From: Drosophila persimilis | Lineage: Eukaryota; Arthropoda; Insecta; Diptera; Drosophilidae | DNA: 64,000 nucleotides | Assembly: GCF_003286085.1 (NCBI RefSeq) | Contig: NW_020825294.1 | Location: forward strand, 12,422,501-12,486,500 | Direction of reading: 5' to 3' | Shown here: positions 1-12,557 of the stretch, in pieces | How positions within the stretch are numbered: position 1 is the stretch's first letter | How the letters are laid out: every line of letters begins with the position of its first letter | The notes under the pieces: generated by a model | Database searches by the model: none | What the model was told of the DNA's origin: nothing | What the model saw: the letters and a program-made list of their open reading frames with translations, nothing else | Program-made: the position numbers and the translations under genes

Positions 1-1
1 C

Positions 2-145
2 ATACAGAAGACCAAGATCTGGCAAATGGAGAACGACCTCTACGAGTTCGCGCTGGCTCAGTTCGAGTTCAACAAGAAGAAACTGATGCAGCCGGACAAC
101 AAGCATCTGCAGAAGTTCATGTACGAGAAGATTCGACCAAAATGA
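2..145 (+). CDS. Hs2st: Heparan sulfate 2-O-sulfotransferase, C-terminal end (partial)
   Basis: The frame open from base 2 encodes the last 47 residues and stops at TGA 143-145. The visible tail (KIWQMENDLYEFALAQFEF, ending YEKIRPK) closely matches the known end of animal HS2ST (KIWKMENEFYEFALEQFQF, YEKIYPK). The family is Golgi type II membrane enzymes that move sulfate from PAPS to the 2-O position of iduronic acid in heparan sulfate, shaping FGF and other growth-factor signalling. The catalytic PAPS-binding parts lie upstream of the window, so activity cannot be judged. The next gene is more than 5 kb downstream on the same strand. Certain as a coding end; the name rests on the C-terminal match and on the neighbours. 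Confidence 0.88.
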   Translation: MQKTKIWQMENDLYEFALAQFEFNKKKLMQPDNKHLQKFMYEKIRPK

Positions 146-3100
146 TTGCGTAGGCGCAGCAGGAGTCGCAGGCGAATCAAGCCGACTTCCGTTGTGTAGA
201 GTTGCGTTGTGTCCACTCCCCTCCACTCTCCGATGCTTTTGCTGTAAATATCCAAATTAGATTTGATCTGTACTTAATAGCAAGTGAAACGACTTTGTGA
301 AAGACACTAAAGACTTAAGCATTGAATATCGTTGGCATATAAATCGAACATTTTGTATGTATGTAGTCTAAGCCTCAAAACCCCGCTGTGTAACACTCGA
401 GAGCAGAGCGCTTTTCTAGTTGATCGTAAGCAATATCTAGCAACAATTGAATGCACAATATCCTTTGTTTAGTAAAATGTACTCTTTTATACTCGACAAT
501 ACAAAGATAATTCGTAGTTGGAACCATTGATCTACAGTGTATCGATTTTCCGTAGTTTTCCATAAGTGTAACGATATTTATTGATATTGGACTTGGCCGT
601 AACGTAAGCAACTCTCTCATTAATTGTAACTCTCTCTGTAATCTAACTTAAGCTAAAGATTATTTGAGGGTCTCTCTCTCTCTCATCGAATTTGACTTTC
701 AAATTAAATGCATGTAAATAATTGATAACAATTGAATGTCTATTGTTCTGCTCTGCGTATCAGCAGCTGTCGGCCAGATCGCGTGTTTGTTAATTGATTA
801 ATGCCATCATTGGGTTACTTTCAACTTTCAGCAACATGTTGTACTTTGCATAAGCTAATTGCAATTGGTTGCCTGGCAAAATCCCGCTGGACTTTAAGAG
901 CTGACGTAGCTGTACCTCCCGAATGAAGGTGACTGACTGACTGACAATAAGACGGACTGGCGGTGGCTCAGGTGGGTCGGACAGTACAGAATAGGCTCAG
1001 CTCAGGCAAGTGCAAGAAAATGAAATTGAAATACATTTGGAAACAACACAACAACACAGCGAAATACTTAATTAATTGCTCGAGCTTGAAACCAAAGGCA
1101 AATGAGTTTGCGTTGCTCGTCACCCGTCAGTTGTTCATTTCATCGTGGATCGCGGGCACGCAGGTCTACATCTGATCGCCACTAGACTTCGGCACGTCTC
1201 GCTTACTATATCCAAGACTTGAGAGATCTGGAGGTCTTGAACCAGCAATCCCAGTAGTTGAAATTAATCGCGCGCTGGCCTTTGATTACTAAAGTATTAA
1301 CTACACTACAGCTGACCGACCGACCGTTTAAGCGACCCGTAAGAGAGATTTATAACAAGTTTTACAAAGATACCCGTACATATACCACATCTATGTATGT
1401 ATAAGAGTAGGAGTACAAGTACTCATATATGGCAGCCGTACTTACTGGTGATTAGTCTCTAAACTCGTTCTGTTTTCTGAGCGCGTTCAAAAGTTCAAGT
1501 CTAATTGCGTTTATGTCGCGTATGTTATGTAAAAAGCCACCAGTAGAAGATGAACAACACTGCGAGAAACTGCCATTAAATTATATTATGTCATATATAT
1601 TATGTGCATATAACAGCCTAGAATGTTAACAGCAAAATGTTAAGTGAAGTGCATATCAGACTACGGAAATTGTAGTACTTTGTACATATATATACATATA
1701 TATATCTATTATATGGAACGTGTAAGAAAATACCCCACTTCTTCTATTGCATATTTAAGCTATCTTCGATTAGGAAAAGTGACCAAAAAGAAGATTGATT
1801 GAATACATTTCTCACGATCAAATCAAATATCAATGATATAACGTGTAGTTGTGGCACAGATCTTATTATTTCAAGACTAGAAATTGCTTTGAAATACTTA
1901 AAATGTTGGACTTTTCTGTATGCCTTTTATGTCGTTCAACCATTTTTCGAAATAAGAAATGAGAAAAAAGTGCGTGTAACATGTATATGTATATGTATAT
2001 ATAAAATGCTTGTTCAGTGCTTTCCGACCCAAGCACACGCGCGACTTTTGAACTTGATTTATGAAAAGAAAACCCAAGACAAGGCAATCGGTAGTTCGTA
2101 ACCGTGCTCTTTGCCACTGCCACTTTCCTCTCCCTCCGGCTACTTTTAATGGCCTATTAAATGAGGCTTAATATGACAGACTATTCTGACTGGACTGGCG
2201 CTCGTTTCTTGATAATTTTGATATAACATACATACATACATATATGTATGTACGAGTACGTGTAATGAGCGTTATTCATAGGCCGGTGGGGTATAAAATG
2301 ATTTGACAAGCTGCTTTATATTTCCAGTCTATAAACGCGATCCGAGCTAGATATACAATCTGCACCGAGCCCAAGAAGGATCTCTGTACAAACACTTGGA
2401 TCCCCTACATTTGGATTAGCTGAGCCTTAATTACCTTTCGGTGAGTTTGAGTCTCAACTTATGCACATATCTCACGCTTTCATTACCTCTCTCTGTGGTT
2501 TCTTTTGTTCGCTTCGGGCTGTTTTGCTGCTCTTTGAGCTTGAACAATTAGAAATTCAATGTCCGTCTGAGAATAACATAACGATACTCATCCCTCACTT
2601 GAGCTTTGTCCGCTAAGCCCCTCTACAGGGTATCACAGCTCAAGCCAGATGTTTGTAACGAACAGCAATGAGATATGTACATATGTACATATGTATGTAT
2701 ATCTAAACAGTGTAACATAGTAAGAGTATCTCAAAGTGAAGCTTTCAAAGTACTATCTCACAGAGCTCCTTTAAGAAAAACTAATATTAGTACACCAATT
2801 CGGGTACATTAACTTTTGGTGGTCCGCGAAGTGCACGGGTATCGTATCGTATAAACGTCGGTGCTTCAGCTTTCGTGCATTCGTGCATTCGTTCTCCTTT
2901 CCTTTTTCATTTCGTTTTTTTGCGAGCATTCCTCCATCCCCCAGCCGGTGCTGTGCTGGTAGATGGTGGCTGGTCGCTGGCGACTGGTTCGCTGTCCGCT
3001 CGAGAATCTCATGTAAGGTTCAGTAACTTACTGGCATTGACCCATTTCGAGTGTGCTCGAGCTCGAAGACCGGCGCAGCGGTGCAGCGACTTGTACTGCT

Positions 3101-5665
3101 TAAAATATTTAATTTATTTGCATTCCTAATATCGTAAGTTGCTGGAGCATCGCGTGTTCGTGAGTGGTCCTATAGCCGACGAGCATATCGCATTTGACTG
3201 GCATCAGCATGACAATGCTGAGCACTGCAGCCGCAGTCCGCGGCCTGCCCCAACAGCAAACGTCAGCGGCGGTGGCTCTGTCTCGTGTGGCGGCTTTCGA
3301 TTCGGGTGAGAAACAGTGAAGCCTCGCATGGCGTACAAATTGATACTACCTATATATCTTATGCATCTTTACTATGTGCACATACATATGTATATTTGCA
3401 TGTGTACGCTGCTTCTATACACCTTCCTACTTGCATGTGTATGTGTACTGTTACCGCATTCCTGCTCTATTGATTTTATTTTTTGGTTAACAACACCCGC
3501 TACGCTACTCGTGTACTACTTGGTTTCCGATTTCCCGATTTCCCGACTTTCCATTAAAATACATACATATGTACTATACACAGTTCTCAGAACGAGTACT
3601 CATTATACTCGAATGGCATTTCCATCGGGTAAAGTGACGGGACGGTGACGTGAGTCAGTGCTCAAGAAATGCGCCCGACTAGCGGGTATTCCATAGTCGG
3701 CAGTACCTTTAACAGGTTATTGTGAATTTCACAGCCAAAAAAACTCGTACTTGTACATATGTACATACATTAATATGTACATATGTATGTACCTTTTGAC
3801 AGTTTTTTGCAGAGTAAGGTCAAAGCACTTTTTACATTGGAACTGCCCTTGCCATTGTCAGGTCTTAAAACTCCAGTATCTTCCTTTATTTTATGTCTTT
3901 TGTTTTTGCCACTTCAACGAAGGGCATTGCATTCGGTCTTAACCCCAGTCCAGCGTCTCTCTGGTGCTTTGGGAACTCTTTACGTCAGTCACACTGTTCT
4001 CGGTTTTATGGCAGCCAGCTTGTGGCCGTCTCTCCGTCGCCAGCACAGCTCAGATAAACCAAAAATAGACCAAAAACGAAAACGAGAGTATAACGAAGCG
4101 TGAAACCATGAATGGGACTCAAGTCTCTGCACGTGCGATCGTGCGATTGTGCGATTGAGCGATTGACCGACTTGCCCAAAAGCAGGCGAGGCGCCCAGAG
4201 ATCATGTCTACGGCGTGAGGTGATGGTCTAGGCTGCGGCTTGGAGACGTGCTAATTATACAAAATATGCCTCGAATATGATTGCTGGACAGGTGTAAGCA
4301 CTAATTGGCATAGAGCGTAGCGCATCAGCATTGAAACCGGATAGTACAACGTGTTCAGGGTCAACGTCAATTCATGGGAAAGGCCTACCAGCCACTACAG
4401 ACTACTGACTACAGACTGCTCTGCTGTGCTCCACAATTACACTCGAAGAAAACCGAATACGAGTACGAATAGTGGTAGGTCCATGAAATATGCCAGCAGC
4501 AGCACAGCATCAGCAGCTGAGAAAACTTTGAAACTGAAATCGAAACCGGCTTTTGCTGGCAATATTTCCCAATGGTGATGCACCCAACTTAGCCCCGTCT
4601 GTCTCTCTTTCTGACTGGCACACGTGAATGTCATGCTCAAGTTCAGGCCAGACCGAGCTTCGCTCTCCCAGCTCCAGCTGTAGCTCCGGCTGCGACTCTC
4701 TTCCGAATCCAGTTTCGATTCTTGGCCTGGCATAAAATCTCCGCAGCGCGCTTTTGGCCACAACAGTTTCATCTGCGCTTTCGGCCCCGTTGCACGCGTT
4801 TCTCCTAGCCCCCTTTTTGTGGCCGCCTTTGGCCAAAATCGCGGTTGTCGAAGTCGCTTACCAAACAAGTTTCCATTTGTGTTGTGCTCTGTGCGTACTA
4901 CTTAAATTATTCGACTAAACTCTGTATTTCCCAGCCCCAGACACCCATGCACCCATAAGCTATGCATAATTATGTGATATCTGCGAATTGTTTTGATTCG
5001 CCAAGCTCCACCTCCGTATGAAAGATCTCGAAGGTATCACCTGGCGGCCCATCTAATCAAAGTGATTCAATGTCAGGCACAGGCGCAGGCACATGCCTCT
5101 GATGCTAATTTCCAAGTCTTTTGTTTTGGTTCATGAAGATGTTGGATCTGCGCCACAAGCTGAACAGATTATGGTGTTTGTTCCAATGGTTCCAATTCAT
5201 TTGAAATATATACATACTATGGTATACACCATACCATACAGATAGATACTTATGTATACTTAATCGAGTACTTGCTTGCACTCGTAATTTAAAACTTGTT
5301 CCACCAGAATCTACCCAAGTAGAACTTGTCAAGAGATTCAGCTTTGAATTCCGTTCAAGGTGTTTCGCATTTCGTCTGATCAAAGATCACCTGAGGCCGA
5401 GCCTGAGTCGGAGATTAGCAAGAATTGCATTGCGGATATAACCCTCAACGGGAGTCCATGGCTTCCGATGCTGCAAAATCTTTGATCCGCTTTGCTTTGC
5501 TTCAATTCAGCTTCCGATACCCATGCGAATGTCAAGGTGAAGGTGAAGGTGAAGGTGGCTGGCCAGGTGATCAATAACGCGATCAATAAGTGGGGAAGTC
5601 TTCGATGCAGTTTCCAAGCCGGTTCCGATTCGATTGTCTAATTAATGAATACAAATTCTCTCTCC
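146..5665. other. Non-coding stretch between Hs2st and the CRAL-TRIO gene
   Basis: The first several hundred bases should be the Hs2st 3' UTR; no clear AATAAA was found there. The rest is AT-rich with short TATG/CATA microsatellites near 1680-1710, 1980-2000, 2225-2255 and 2670-2705. It holds one strong TATA promoter with a candidate non-coding exon (2288-2440, listed separately). A small tandem repeat of a GTGCGATT-type unit lies at about 4130-4165. No open frame here has protein-like composition; the longest are low-complexity or antisense chance frames. Confidence 0.6.
2288..2440 (+). promoter_or_regulatory. TATA promoter and candidate non-coding first exon
   Basis: A GGGGTATAAAATG box lies at about 2288-2300. 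Downstream an untranslated stretch ends in TTCG followed by GTGAGT at about 2440, a good splice donor. The box-to-donor arrangement resembles a short 5' UTR exon. The likeliest acceptor is the CRAL-TRIO gene 3.5 kb downstream on the same strand, which would make this its distal promoter. An unrelated non-coding RNA is possible. Confidence 0.4.
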
Positions 5666-5672
5666 TCCTACC

Positions 5673-5680
5673 TATAAATA
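5673..5680 (+). promoter_or_regulatory. TATA box of the CRAL-TRIO gene
   Basis: TATAAATA sits about 30 bp before the expected start of a short 5' UTR near 5703. The first ATG after it, at 5794, is followed after one base by a GTAAGT donor. Confidence 0.65.
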
Positions 5681-5793
5681 GAGTGCACAATTTGTCACAA
5701 GGCAAACAGAGATTATTGTGTTCGACACAGCACAGCTATTGAATATTATTACAAAAGAATTTTAGCAGAGAAAAGTAGAGAGCAAATTGCAAA

Positions 5794-7451
5794 ATGAGTA
5801 AGTAATTGAAGCGTCATTACACAAATATGGCTAACTAATTGCCAACGTTGCTAATAAATAGTCACTTACTTGGTAGCTTGAAGTTTCAGAGGGGCTTAGA
5901 CCCTAAACACACACTTCAGAGCTCAAAGTACAGAAGCTTTCGCTTGTTGCATACTAACAGAATTTATTCTCCCTTGCAACTGGTGCGATGTTCTTCCAGG
6001 AGTGCCCACAATGCTGTCGGATATCGATCAGCTGCCCTCGATCCAGCTGGGAGAGTACACGCTCCAGTTCGAGCTGGGCGAGCCCACGGCCATGGGCAAG
6101 GAGGTGGCCATCAAGGAGCTGCGCGAGAGTCCAGAGCGCCAGAAGGAGGCCGTCAAGGAACTCGCTCGTTTGTTGGAGGGTGAGTGCTGCTCAGGAGTTC
6201 AATCTGATCTATCTTATTCTGGGGTTTCTGTGATTTCTGGGATGATAGGAGTAATAATAATATTTTCGAAACCTCATTGCCTGACAATCTCATGCCACTA
6301 ATCACAGGTTATATATTCGAAGGTTATAGTATTGTTGTCTAGCGGTTGCTGTCATGTAATGATAAGTTCTACGATCAGTGATCGACGATCGTTAGATCTT
6401 CATAATTATATATGTACATCGAGAACTTAATCAGCTTAATGTTAGTTTTGGAATTTTATATTTTTGTTACCTTAGAGTTCAAAGTTCAGGGGTGCTAAGT
6501 GGCGCTGTAGTTTGTAGACTGTAGACCTAGTGATAATGTATCTCCTGAAATACTAATCTGAGCATTCATTGCAGCGGAGACCGATCTGCACTATCCCAAG
6601 GACAACGAGGAATGGCTAATACGATTCCTGCGTCCGTGCAAGTATTATCCAGAGAGTGCACGCGATCTGGTAGGAATAAATAAATAATGAATAGCTAAAT
6701 GAACGATCCTCAATGAACTTTGACTCTTTTGGCAGATCAAACGCTACTACTCCTTCAAGGTAAAGCACTCGGACGTGTACAACAACCTGAAGCCCTCGGG
6801 CGAGGCCAACATCTTCAAGAACAACATACTGACCGTTTTTCCCAATCGCGACCAGTGTGGACGCCGCATCCTGGTACTGGAGCTGGGCAGTAAGTGGCAC
6901 GAGGCTCCCCAGCCTTCGTGGACCTCGGCTATGTAGATTATAATCTCTCGTTGTCCTTGACAGAACGCTGGAAGCACAAGCAGGTGTCACTCGATGAGGT
7001 ATTCAAGGGAGCGGTCATCTTCCTGGAGGCGGCCATGCTGGAGCCAGAGACGCAGATTCACGGTGCCGTCGTTATCTTCGACATGGATGGCCTGAGTCTG
7101 CAGCAGACGTGGCAGTTCACGCCGCCCTTCGCCAAGCGCATAGTCGACTGGTTGCAGGATTCGGTGCCGCTACGCATCAAGGCCATCCACATCGTAAACC
7201 AGCCGAAGATGTTCAACGTGGTCTTCGCCCTCTTCAAACCATTCCTTCGCGAGAAGCTGCGCGGCCGCATCATCTTCCACGGCACTGATCGCGACTCCCT
7301 GCACAAGTATATGTCGCCCAAGTGCCTGCCCCCTGCCTACGGCGGCATTCTGGAACTCAAGCGCGTGGAAAGCGATCAGTGGTACCAGCTCCTTCTTAAG
7401 TGCGACACCGAGTTCGATGCCATTAACTCGTATGGCTACAAAAAAAAGTAA
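5794..7451 (+). CDS. CG10237: CRAL-TRIO (Sec14-like) lipid-binding protein, five coding exons
   Basis: Exons: 5794-5797, 6000-6179, 6575-6669, 6736-6889, 6964-7451; all introns are GT-AG and the phases agree, giving 306 residues. The first coding exon is only ATG plus A. It joins exon 2 in frame to give MRVPTMLSDIDQL, so the start is either this ATG or the methionine at residue 6. Residues about 40-100 fit the helical CRAL-TRIO N domain (EEWLIRFLRPCKYYPESA). Residues about 115-285 fit the CRAL-TRIO lipid pocket (GAVVIFDMDGLSLQQ, VPLRIKAIHIVNQPKMFN, IIFHGTD). Relatives (alpha-tocopherol transfer protein, clavesins) carry hydrophobic ligands between membranes; the ligand here is unknown. No signal peptide or membrane segment is seen, so it is likely cytosolic. 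The symbol comes from the position next to Hs2st and is from memory. Confidence 0.85.
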
Positions 7452-8609
7452 CGTGATTGCTCGGTGTGCCTTCCGGGTCTGCAGCAAGTGATAATTTCCT
7501 TTTCTTTCCCCAATATGCCCCACAATGCCCGCTCCACTCCACTGCACACTCAAAGTCACGCAAGTTAGGCATATAATAGTTAAGCACTCAGTCTGTTTTA
7601 CGCTTGTCCCGTTAGCGACAGCGCCTAGAGTTTGCCGTAGTCTTAATCGATCCGATTCCAATCCAGCGAAGTGTTATACATGCTCGTACATATTATATTT
7701 AATCCGGGGTAAGCGTATTTATATTGTGTTAATACTTATTATACATGTTAAACAAATCGTTGAAATATAAACACACATCCATATAAAGCATTTTTTTTTT
7801 GTATACTGTTTATGGAATCAAAGGGATTCAATGTACCATCCGTACACTTTGGTACAGTGTACATGTCCTGGACAGAGACCGTGCATATAACAAAAAAATA
7901 CACTCTGTCATGCTCCTGTTTAAGGCACTTAAAATAAATACAAAATCTATTTTCCTTGTTGTAAGTGGCTTTTCCTTCAAGTGGATTTTTGTACGAATTA
8001 ATTTTCATCTATTTATAATAAATGACTGGTTTCTTAGTCGTTATTCGAATGGTTTTTGTATCAGCGGAATACAAAATGCAAAATAGTAGTTCAACCATTT
8101 CCGAGGTTGAAGTTATAGACGACAACTAATGGACAGTCATAGTTTTTTCTCAAACCGCTATATTGGATAACAAATGTCTGCTATGGTATCTAATAGATAC
8201 ATGCATTGTAACATATGATTGGACTGTTCCGCAGTCCAGTCTGTTGTCTTCTCTTACATTAAATTTAATAGTATCAAAAATAATATCAGATTGTTTTTGT
8301 TATACCAAACATTGTGCGTACACCACATGTGAATCAATCAATACAAGCAATCTGCATCTCTTATGTTTGCATTGTAGAGGCGGTCAGCTTAAACCTAACA
8401 TTTATGCCTTAGCTTCATTTAGAATATCAATCGATTTTTTCCGTACATTTCATACAATTGTACGTTATATCGATTTACTTTTTGGTCTGTGCTTTGACGA
8501 CTCCTTGTCTCCTCCGTCTCCTGCGGTTGGAATGAATAGCGTGTATAGGAGCCGACCCTAGCCACCCTAGTGGTTAAATTAAGCGTAAATTCACTGACAG
8601 CTTCAGTGC
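7452..8609. other. Convergent 3' region between the CRAL-TRIO gene and Rab9
   Basis: The two flanking genes point at each other, so both 3' UTRs lie here. An ATATAAA near 7765 may serve as the forward polyadenylation signal. An A/T-rich run follows at about 7790-7800. No gene-like frame is seen. Confidence 0.5.
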
Positions 8610-10913
8610 TCATAGCCGGTAATTGGTCGCTGGCGCCTTCGGTGCACTGCGCTTCTGTCCGAACAGTTTCTTGGATGGGGTGCGCATGGCGGCGTCATAC
8701 CCATCCCCATCCCCATTCCCGTCCTTATCGAGGTCCCCGGCGCCACCACCTCCTGTGCAGCAGAGCCGCCGCTGCACGAGCCGTATGGGTCGTGTCAAGT
8801 CGATGGTGTCGCCGTTGTGGCGGAGCTCGGCCTCGGCCACGCACTCCATGTGCTTCCACTGGCGCAGGCCGAGCACAAAAGCGTCGCTCACATTCGTCGC
8901 CGCCTTCGAGGAGGTCTCGATGTGGGAGACAATCTTCTGCTCCGCGCACCACTGCTGGACACTCTCGTAGCTGACCTGGCGCTTTTGCGGCAGGATGTCG
9001 TTCTGCACGTGAGAAGACATTACTGGGGGTTATTGTTTAAGATCGTATTTGGCCTCTTCCACTCACCTTGTTGCCCACCACAATGAAAGGAAACTTATCC
9101 GCCTCCACGTCGGCATAGGTCAGAAACTCGTTCCGCCAGAGACCCAGTCCCCTCAAACTGTCCCGGTCGTCCAGGGCATAGCAGAGCAGGCAAATGTCCG
9201 ATCCCCGATAGAAGGGCGTGCGTAGGGCCCGGAATCGTTCCTGACCAGCCGTGTCCCAAATCTAGATTGTTCGAAACAAAGAAATTCGTCAATTGTTGTA
9301 CCTTCAGTGGGCATTCTATTGATATTTGCATCATTGTTCCGTAACTCGTGCGGCATTCAGTGTTCTGAATGTGCTCCCAATTCCCAAGGCATTCAAGAAC
9401 TACGAGTATGTACCTTGCCAGATATCAGAGTCTCTAGTGACTCATATCATGCCATATTATTTGCTCTACAAATATTCAGTCTCAGAGGTAGTCAGTGCCA
9501 CCAAATCCAACCCAAAGGACTGATAACGAAGCTTCAGTGATAAGCAAATAAACCAAACAAAATAACTTGAAGCAAATTCAGCCTGTAGTGTGGTTCCAAA
9601 CGACAACAAAAAATGATTTTTCTGAGCATATGTCTTATGCAGTTCGAGAGCGGAATCTACATTAACTAACACGTCATGGAAGGTTCTGTCGGTTCTTAGA
9701 AAAAACACTCGTTAAGCAAGTACAGCCCGAAACGTCATAGGGGGGAACCCATTCCACCCATAGTCGGAGAGGATTTCCTCTTTGGTAGTTTCCCTCTGAC
9801 ATGAGAATCGTCGGATTCCCGGTTCTTGTCGGGGTCCAGAATAAGCGAACCGTGAACCGGCATCATTTTCTAGAGCTTACCACAAAAAACACCTCAAATA
9901 TGTGACATTTCCCGAGCATTACTCATACGAGCTGACATTCTTATGCTTTCCAAAGCGCTTGGTCGGGTCGGGCATCGATTGCATCCATTATAATAATCAT
10001 TATTCCATTCCGATGCCATTTGCAGCACTTTGCTTACTCACTGAGACGCACTCAATATTCATAAGTTTCCAGAGCTTGACGGTCTGTGTTGTGTGTTTTG
10101 GTTCTTCTAATTTCGATGTATCCATGACAGCATAAGGGAAAAACGAACTCGGAGCAGGAAAGGTGGCGGGTGCGACGAATGATGAAATACTCTGATGTCG
10201 AGCAAAGGAACTGTTTCCATTATTTCTCATTCTTTTTTTGCAATGCTAAACTGTACGTTAATTGACTACGAAGTTGATGTGTGTTTGCGTGTGTGTGTGT
10301 GTATGGGGGCAGATGAAACAGATACAACTACAAACACAAGTACTGTGGATGGCACAGAGGGGAAAACAATGCTCGATCGTTGTTCAACTTTTAAACGCTT
10401 GCGCTGACCAACGAAAACGTTGACTATGTGTGTAATAGTTACGTTACAGTCTCTCCACTGGAAGCTGTATATACTACTTCCGAAGGGAATATCTTAACTG
10501 TTGTTACATCATGATGGATCGAAACAAATAGCTTCAAGTGAACGAAATATGTATGTATACATATGTATATATGTATGGTGTGCGTTGTATCGTTCGGAAA
10601 CTAGAAGGGATATACTTGGCTTAGCTTAGCGATTTCTTCAGCCTGCAACCACTCAACTGTGGCGCAGATTACGAAATATTCTAGGGCAGAGAGACCAGAC
10701 CAGCCCCACAACCAGACCCACCTGCAGGGTGTATTGCTCCCCGTCGACCACAATATCCTTGTTCATGAACTCGACACCAATCGTATGGAAATTGTTCTCC
10801 TCGTAGCGGTTCGATACGAAGCGGGTGAGCAGTGCAGACTTGCCCACGCCCCCATCGCCCAGTATGACGACCTTCAGCAGCTTGGATTTCTGCGGTGGGC
10901 GCATATTTGCCAT
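8610..10913 (-). CDS. Rab9: Rab9-type small GTPase
   Basis: Three exons on the minus strand: 10913-10722, 9261-9067 and 9002-8610; introns are 1460 and 64 bp and phases agree, giving 259 residues. All GTPase boxes are present: P-loop GDGGVGKS at residues 19-26, switch threonine in FHTIGVEF, WDTAGQE at the first intron boundary, NKND and ETSSK. RTPFYRGSD and FPFIVVGNK are typical of Rab9, which recycles mannose-6-phosphate receptors from late endosomes to the Golgi. Oddly, the CC expected at the very C-terminus for geranylgeranylation is followed by 48 more residues, rich in glycine and aspartate and ending NYRL. The start chosen is the first ATG; M4 is an alternative. The family assignment is firm; membrane anchoring is in doubt (see findings). 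Confidence 0.92.
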
Positions 10914-12557
10914 TTTGTTTGTTTTTCTTCCACACTTAAGCCCGGCAACGGTGCGTAGGATTTGGTCGAACTTTTTTACAATTGCGCAGCTAGCAAAGCC
11001 CTCCGGTCTGACTTTGCAATTTGTTCGATTAACTCACGATTTCGCATCGATTTTCTATCACTTGGCCAGATGCATCGAATCTGCACTTTGCCAAATACAA
11101 AGTTACGTGAATCGAGTCAAATTTAAATGAAACAAATGCGAAACCGAAAACCGCGCTGTGGGACAACTCAAATTCGGTTGTGGCGGGCGGTGGGCAATGG
11201 GGCTGTCAGCTGACAACTAACAGAGCGGGAAGCACGAAAGAGCGTGGCAGCATGGTCGAATTGCTCGAAAGGTACCTTGGTAGCCTAAGTTGTTTTCCAC
11301 CCTCTTTTTCTGGCTCTGTCTCCATTGCCCACAAATGCCACTTCCACTAATATTAAAATGAAGCCAGTAGCGATTTAATTGAAATCGTTTTAGATAATTA
11401 AGGGAACAAACGTTTGATTCGCAGCCACACGTGCCGCGATCCATACATATGTAATCTTATGATTTAAGTAACTCATTCCTGTCATATATATTATCGTATA
11501 CTCTCTTACGCACTTCGTCTACCTCTTTACCTCTTTCCATCAATGAGCAATATTCTCTCTGATCTGTTTCCATACTCCCTTCCTCACTCCGATAGGGGGT
11601 GACACTGTACGAGAAACTGATATAGGGGAGCCATCCAATGTGCATTTTTTGTTGAATTCTCGTTAACAAGACGTGTTTCTGCGAGATATGGCCATTCTCT
11701 ACGACTCTACGATCAATGCGGACGGACAGACTGGAGGCAAAACGAACAAAAAATTTAATGTATCTCAGATACTCAATGAAGAGTCCGCTGGCTTAGTGGT
11801 TAGCACCTTTAGATTATCCTACCATGCGTGAGTGGGCCAGCAGCCGTGCTGCCAACTTTTTATAAAAAGAAAACTGTTTCTAATTTAAAAAAGCGAAAAA
11901 AGCTGAACGTTTTCAATCAAAATCCAAGAAAAAGCGTAAATAATGGTGTTAACAATTTTGTATTAAAGTGATATTTAATATGTATTTTAGAGAATATTCA
12001 TTAACTCATCCAGCTCTGTGGGGCTAGTTTCTGTTTTGCATTCGTACGACATGGTCGTACCAATAGTAATATCCTTGCACTGACAATAAAACCTTACCTT
12101 AAGCACAGAACTCAGAATTGGCCTTGCTTAGTTTCATGGAATTCATTAGTTTTGTCCTACCCAGATTAGTGCCCGCTTAATTTCCGCGTTTGACCACGGC
12201 AATGATAGCATTTGCAGCGCATAAACTGTCAGGTCAATAAATCTGTGGTTTTCACCAGAATCTTTACAGAAGTAGGTCTCACTTCAAAACCTAGCTGATA
12301 TCTTCTCTCTTTAATTAATGAATATATGTAGCTATATTCGCATTCAATTTTTAACTTTACTCAGAAATTTTGCTAACTCCAATTTTCTAAGCACACAAGA
12401 TTTTGTTGACGGAAAAAAGTCAACCTGTTTTAGAATTTCTAAATTATCTGAACATAATGATGAACCGGCAAAATTTGTTTCCACTTTTTATGTAACCGGG
12501 GGCAACAGAAAACGAGGGGGAACGTTGTGAGTTGCTGCGGACACCGCAACTCTACGG
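10914..12557. other. Rab9 upstream region and repeat-like DNA
   Basis: About the first 250 bases should hold the Rab9 promoter and 5' UTR; no TATA box is evident. Around 11783-11815 a stretch contains TGGCTTAGTGG, which fits a tRNA A box, but no matching B box follows. From about 12510 the sequence enters a dispersed repeat with a GAGTTGC...GCAACTC hairpin at 12529-12553. No coding frame is supported. Confidence 0.45.

Noticed and set aside
143..196. Possible stop-codon readthrough of Hs2st adding an arginine-rich tail
   Set aside because: The stop is TGA-T, not the leaky TGA-C, and the 17-codon tail shows no sign of conservation that could be judged here.
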